Below are positions 61,741-64,000 of a stretch of DNA of 64,000 nucleotides, piece after piece. The stretch covers positions 186,001 to 250,000 of the forward strand of contig NZ_QKLW01000002.1 in the NCBI RefSeq assembly GCF_003208215.1. The letters run 5' to 3'. The notes beneath the pieces were generated by a model, which worked only from the letters and a program-made list of their open reading frames with translations, ran no database searches and had not been told where the DNA came from. A program made the translations under genes and the position numbers. How positions within the stretch are numbered: the stretch's first letter is position 1; each line of letters starts with the position of its first letter. The DNA is from Marinomonas alcarazii (GTDB lineage Bacteria; Pseudomonadota; Gammaproteobacteria; Pseudomonadales; Marinomonadaceae).

Positions 61741-62691
61741 CTAAATAAGTTTCTGCTGGTTTTGCTTTCTCGTGACCTGTGGAGATTCATCAAAATACAG
61801 TTTATAGGCTCGGCTAAAATGTGAAGAATGATTGAATCCCCACTTATATGCGATGTCTGTGATACTCAAATTAGCTAAATTCAAAATATCTTCACGGCTT
61901 TTTTGTAACCTTGACTGCCAAATAAACCGACTTACAGTCATGCCATTTGCTTCAAATGCTCGAGCTATTTGACGGCAAGAAACAGACAAATGATGGCTGA
62001 TCATTTCTACATTTAAATTGGGGGATGTTAGTTGTTGTTCGATAAATGCCTTACATTTGAAGAACAACAAATTACGATTTTTTTGATTAAACTGGGCACC
62101 ATTTAACCCAGAAAGCACCTGAATATGGTACATCACCTCTTCTGTTTTTAATTGGAAGGCATCGTAGCTATCAGCTTTGCTTTCTAACAATCTCAAAACT
62201 GCGTTTGCCGATGACCGACCACACTGCAAGTTACGATCTATCTTAATGAGACTGTCAACGACACCAAGATCTCTCTCGGCAATAGATCGGGGAACATCCA
62301 AAACATACATTCCCATATCATTTGGAAAACCGTGACCATAAGGCTTTGCTGTGTCGTAAATAACGATGTCACCAGGCATATGATTGGCGCTATTCACACC
62401 CTGATATGAATAGCCATTCCCCTTTGTCATCAGACAAATAAACAAGCTATCTCGACTATCCTCACCAATATCGATACGGCTACGTTGCACCGAATGTCGA
62501 TTTGCCGTGATGTGGTTCACACTAATAATATCGCCATGAGAGTGCTGTAACTCGGCTTCTAAAGGGGAATCTGAAGTGACTGGGCAATCGATATGAATAA
62601 CATACTGGTTAATTGCCTCTTCCCAAAAGTGACGTCGAGACAATTGTTCTATATGACGAGTGGATACTCGAACTTGTCCTGAGAATGACAT
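61741..62691 (-). CDS. AraC-family regulator, FeaR-like
   Basis: 316 residues from ATG 62691 (GAGGGAG upstream). N-terminal AraC_binding_2-like region (IDIGEDSRDSLFICLMTKGN, GDIVIYDTAKPYGHG) and C-terminal HTH (SITDIAYKWGFNHSSHFSRA). FeaR activates tynA/feaB for aromatic amine oxidation in enterics; with the amine-oxidase group here a similar task is likely. Palindrome F at 62777 is 86 bp upstream. Confidence 0.78.
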   Translation of the reverse strand: MSFSGQVRVSTRHIEQLSRRHFWEEAINQYVIHIDCPVTSDSPLEAELQHSHGDIISVNHITANRHSVQRSRIDIGEDSRDSLFICLMTKGNGYSYQGVNSANHMPGDIVIYDTAKPYGHGFPNDMGMYVLDVPRSIAERDLGVVDSLIKIDRNLQCGRSSANAVLRLLESKADSYDAFQLKTEEVMYHIQVLSGLNGAQFNQKNRNLLFFKCKAFIEQQLTSPNLNVEMISHHLSVSCRQIARAFEANGMTVSRFIWQSRLQKSREDILNLANLSITDIAYKWGFNHSSHFSRAYKLYFDESPQVTRKQNQQKLI

Positions 62692-63017
62692 AACTCCCTC
62701 GAATATAATTTTTGATTTTTTAAAGGGTAAATATCTAATAATCCAACTCAAATCATACCTCTAGGATAAAATTTAGTAAACATGTTAACTAAATTACACA
62801 AAAGTGACCTCCTGTGTGTCCGCCTGAGTAAACTCTCTCGTCCCATCAAGTCAATTTTCTCTCTTAACAAAGCTCTATGCTCGTAAATACAAAAATCGAG
62901 TAGAGACTCTTGAATGATGCCCAAAAACAGAACCAAGCCTCTTTTTAGCTCAGTCTTGGTTCTCATATCATCGTACATAAGTCTCGTTTAACAATAATAA
63001 GATCGAGAGGTTTACTT
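62692..63017. other. Divergent region between the AraC gene and the GMC oxidoreductase
   Basis: 326 bp. Holds operator F (62777-62788). A minus-strand frame of 76 codons here (62748-62978) has no domain and covers the operator; not counted as a gene. Confidence 0.55.
62777..62788. promoter_or_regulatory. HpaR-type operator, site F
   Basis: TAAACATGTTAA within TTAGTAAACATGTTAACTAA (near-perfect 20-bp palindrome). Upstream of the AraC/FeaR-like gene and of the GMC oxidoreductase. Confidence 0.6.
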
Positions 63018-64000
63018 ATGAAATCCATTGATTTCATCGTGATTGGTGCTGGCTCATCAGGTTGCGTTATCACACACAGATTAGTAAAAGCTGGTTTTCA
63101 AGTGGTCTTGCTAGAAGATGGCCCAAAAGACAATTCCATGTTTGTCCACATGCCAGCAACTTTTATTCGTGTCATTGGCTCAAAACGCTCTGTAGTTTAT
63201 GAAAGCGAGCCTCAACCTAATGCTGGCGGCCGAAAAACTTACGTCCCCCAAGGCCGGACACTCGGTGGTGGTAGCTCTTTAAATGCCATGGTTTATATTC
63301 GTGGTCAAAAAGAAGATTACGATGATTGGGAGCAAAATGGTTGTGACGGATGGGGTTGGGATAATGTTTTAGCAGCCTTCAAACGCTCAGAAAGCCACAT
63401 GCGCCTTAGTGAGCCTTTCCATGGTTCAAATGGCCCTCTGCGTGTTAGCGATACGCGTTTTCGTCACCCTCTCAGCCAAGCTTTTTTAAAAGCAGCACAA
63501 CAAACAGGTATCCCTTATAACGATGACTTTAATGGTGAAAAGCAAGATGGCATTGGCTTCTATCACACAACTACTTTTGATGGTCGTCGTGGCAGTACCG
63601 CTGCAACTTATCTAGCAGAAGTAAAGAACGCGCCAAATTTAGAAATCCGCACAGGATGCTATGTGAACAAAATTATCTTTGATGATAATAACAAGGCGAC
63701 TGGCATTGAGTTACGTAATGAATCAGGCAACATAGAAATACTCTCTATGAAGAAAGAAATCATCTTAACTGCTGGCGCATTATCAACCCCAAAAATTTTA
63801 ATGCTATCTGGCATTGGTCCAAAAGAACAATTATCTAAACACGGCATATCAACACTTTACAATTCCCCTGAAGTGGGAGAAAACTACCAAGATCATTTAG
63901 AAGTCAGTATTTATGGGCGCGCTAAGCAGCCAATCAGCTTACTAGGAAGTGATAAAGGCATCAAAGCTCTATCTTATGGTTTCCAGTGGGTTTGTTTTAA
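63018..64000 (+). CDS. GMC oxidoreductase, choline dehydrogenase-like, 3' end cut by window edge
   Basis: N-terminal ~327 residues visible. FIVIGAGSSGCVITHRLVKA binds FAD, then VPQGRTLGGGSSLNAMVYIR and TAGALSTPKILMLSGIGP are GMC signature 1 and 2. GAGAGG lies about 7 nt before the ATG. An alcohol dehydrogenase of the BetA type; the substrate could be an aromatic alcohol made from the amine branch, but this is a guess. Confidence 0.9.
   Translation, partial: MKSIDFIVIGAGSSGCVITHRLVKAGFQVVLLEDGPKDNSMFVHMPATFIRVIGSKRSVVYESEPQPNAGGRKTYVPQGRTLGGGSSLNAMVYIRGQKEDYDDWEQNGCDGWGWDNVLAAFKRSESHMRLSEPFHGSNGPLRVSDTRFRHPLSQAFLKAAQQTGIPYNDDFNGEKQDGIGFYHTTTFDGRRGSTAATYLAEVKNAPNLEIRTGCYVNKIIFDDNNKATGIELRNESGNIEILSMKKEIILTAGALSTPKILMLSGIGPKEQLSKHGISTLYNSPEVGENYQDHLEVSIYGRAKQPISLLGSDKGIKALSYGFQWVCF

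Noticed and set aside
62748-62978. Minus-strand frame of 76 codons before the AraC gene
   Set aside because: Covers the palindromic operator and lacks a ribosome site or any domain.
1-64000. CRISPR arrays, tRNA/rRNA genes and IS transposases
   Set aside because: No regularly spaced repeats, no tRNA cloverleaf, no rRNA stretch and no transposase motif were seen by eye on either strand.

Overview
The window looks like chromosome of a marine gammaproteobacterium of the Oceanospirillales, most like Marinomonas. This is inferred from gene content (pqiABC, a PP0621-type protein, rluF with a basic tail, TRAP and TTT transporters, hpa catabolism) and moderate-to-low GC, not from a database search. 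No rRNA, tRNA or CRISPR array was seen. Two genes are cut by the window edges: a GNAT acetyltransferase at the left and a GMC oxidoreductase at the right.

Region 1 (1-12.8 kb) is ordinary chromosome: oxaloacetate decarboxylase, an NhaP-type antiporter, an RsbQ-like hydrolase, the pqiABC envelope lipid-transport operon, an LEA2 lipoprotein with membrane neighbours, rluF, an RHH protein and a DJ-1/PfpI protein.

Region 2 (12.9-20.7 kb) is a nine-cassette integron-type array without an integrase (CALIN-like). All genes are on the minus strand and attC-like sites lie between them. Cargo: a ParE/RHH toxin-antitoxin pair, two GNAT acetyltransferases, a methyltransferase, an ABC-type AAA ATPase with an unusual Walker A, a DUF6966-like protein, a HEPN-like protein with zinc ribbons, and two unknown proteins. 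Two full copies of a roughly 100-bp REP-like repeat bracket the array in inverted orientation, and a shorter copy sits inside one attC.

Region 3 (20.8-32.5 kb) is housekeeping: FAD monooxygenase, nadE, a translationally coupled minor-pilin operon, pabB-nudL, cysH, a stand-alone LysR HTH protein and dgt.

Region 4 (32.5-64 kb) is a large aromatic and amine catabolic island. It holds an amine-oxidase-like trio (FAD enzyme, RidA, ornithine cyclodeaminase-like), homoprotocatechuate meta-cleavage genes (hpaD, hpaF, hpaE, split hpaG1/hpaG2, hpaH, hpaI), a TRAP uptake system embedded in the hpaE-to-hpaD run, two paralogous LuxR regulators, two AraC regulators, HpaR, and a two-component 4-hydroxyphenylacetate 3-hydroxylase whose reductase carries a MarR-like C-terminal domain. 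A TctABC transporter with an aldehyde dehydrogenase and a decayed second hpaD lie in the same region.

The likely flow is: arylethylamine to aldehyde to 4-hydroxyphenylacetate, to homoprotocatechuate (hydroxylase), ring cleavage (HpaD), then HpaE, HpaG, HpaF, HpaH and HpaI to succinic semialdehyde and pyruvate. A palindrome TTAACATGTTAA recurs at seven promoters across 21 kb of this island and is best explained as the HpaR operator. A second palindrome, ATRTCCC-N4-GGGAYAT, lies before the amine-oxidase operon and the tctC operon and may define a second regulon.
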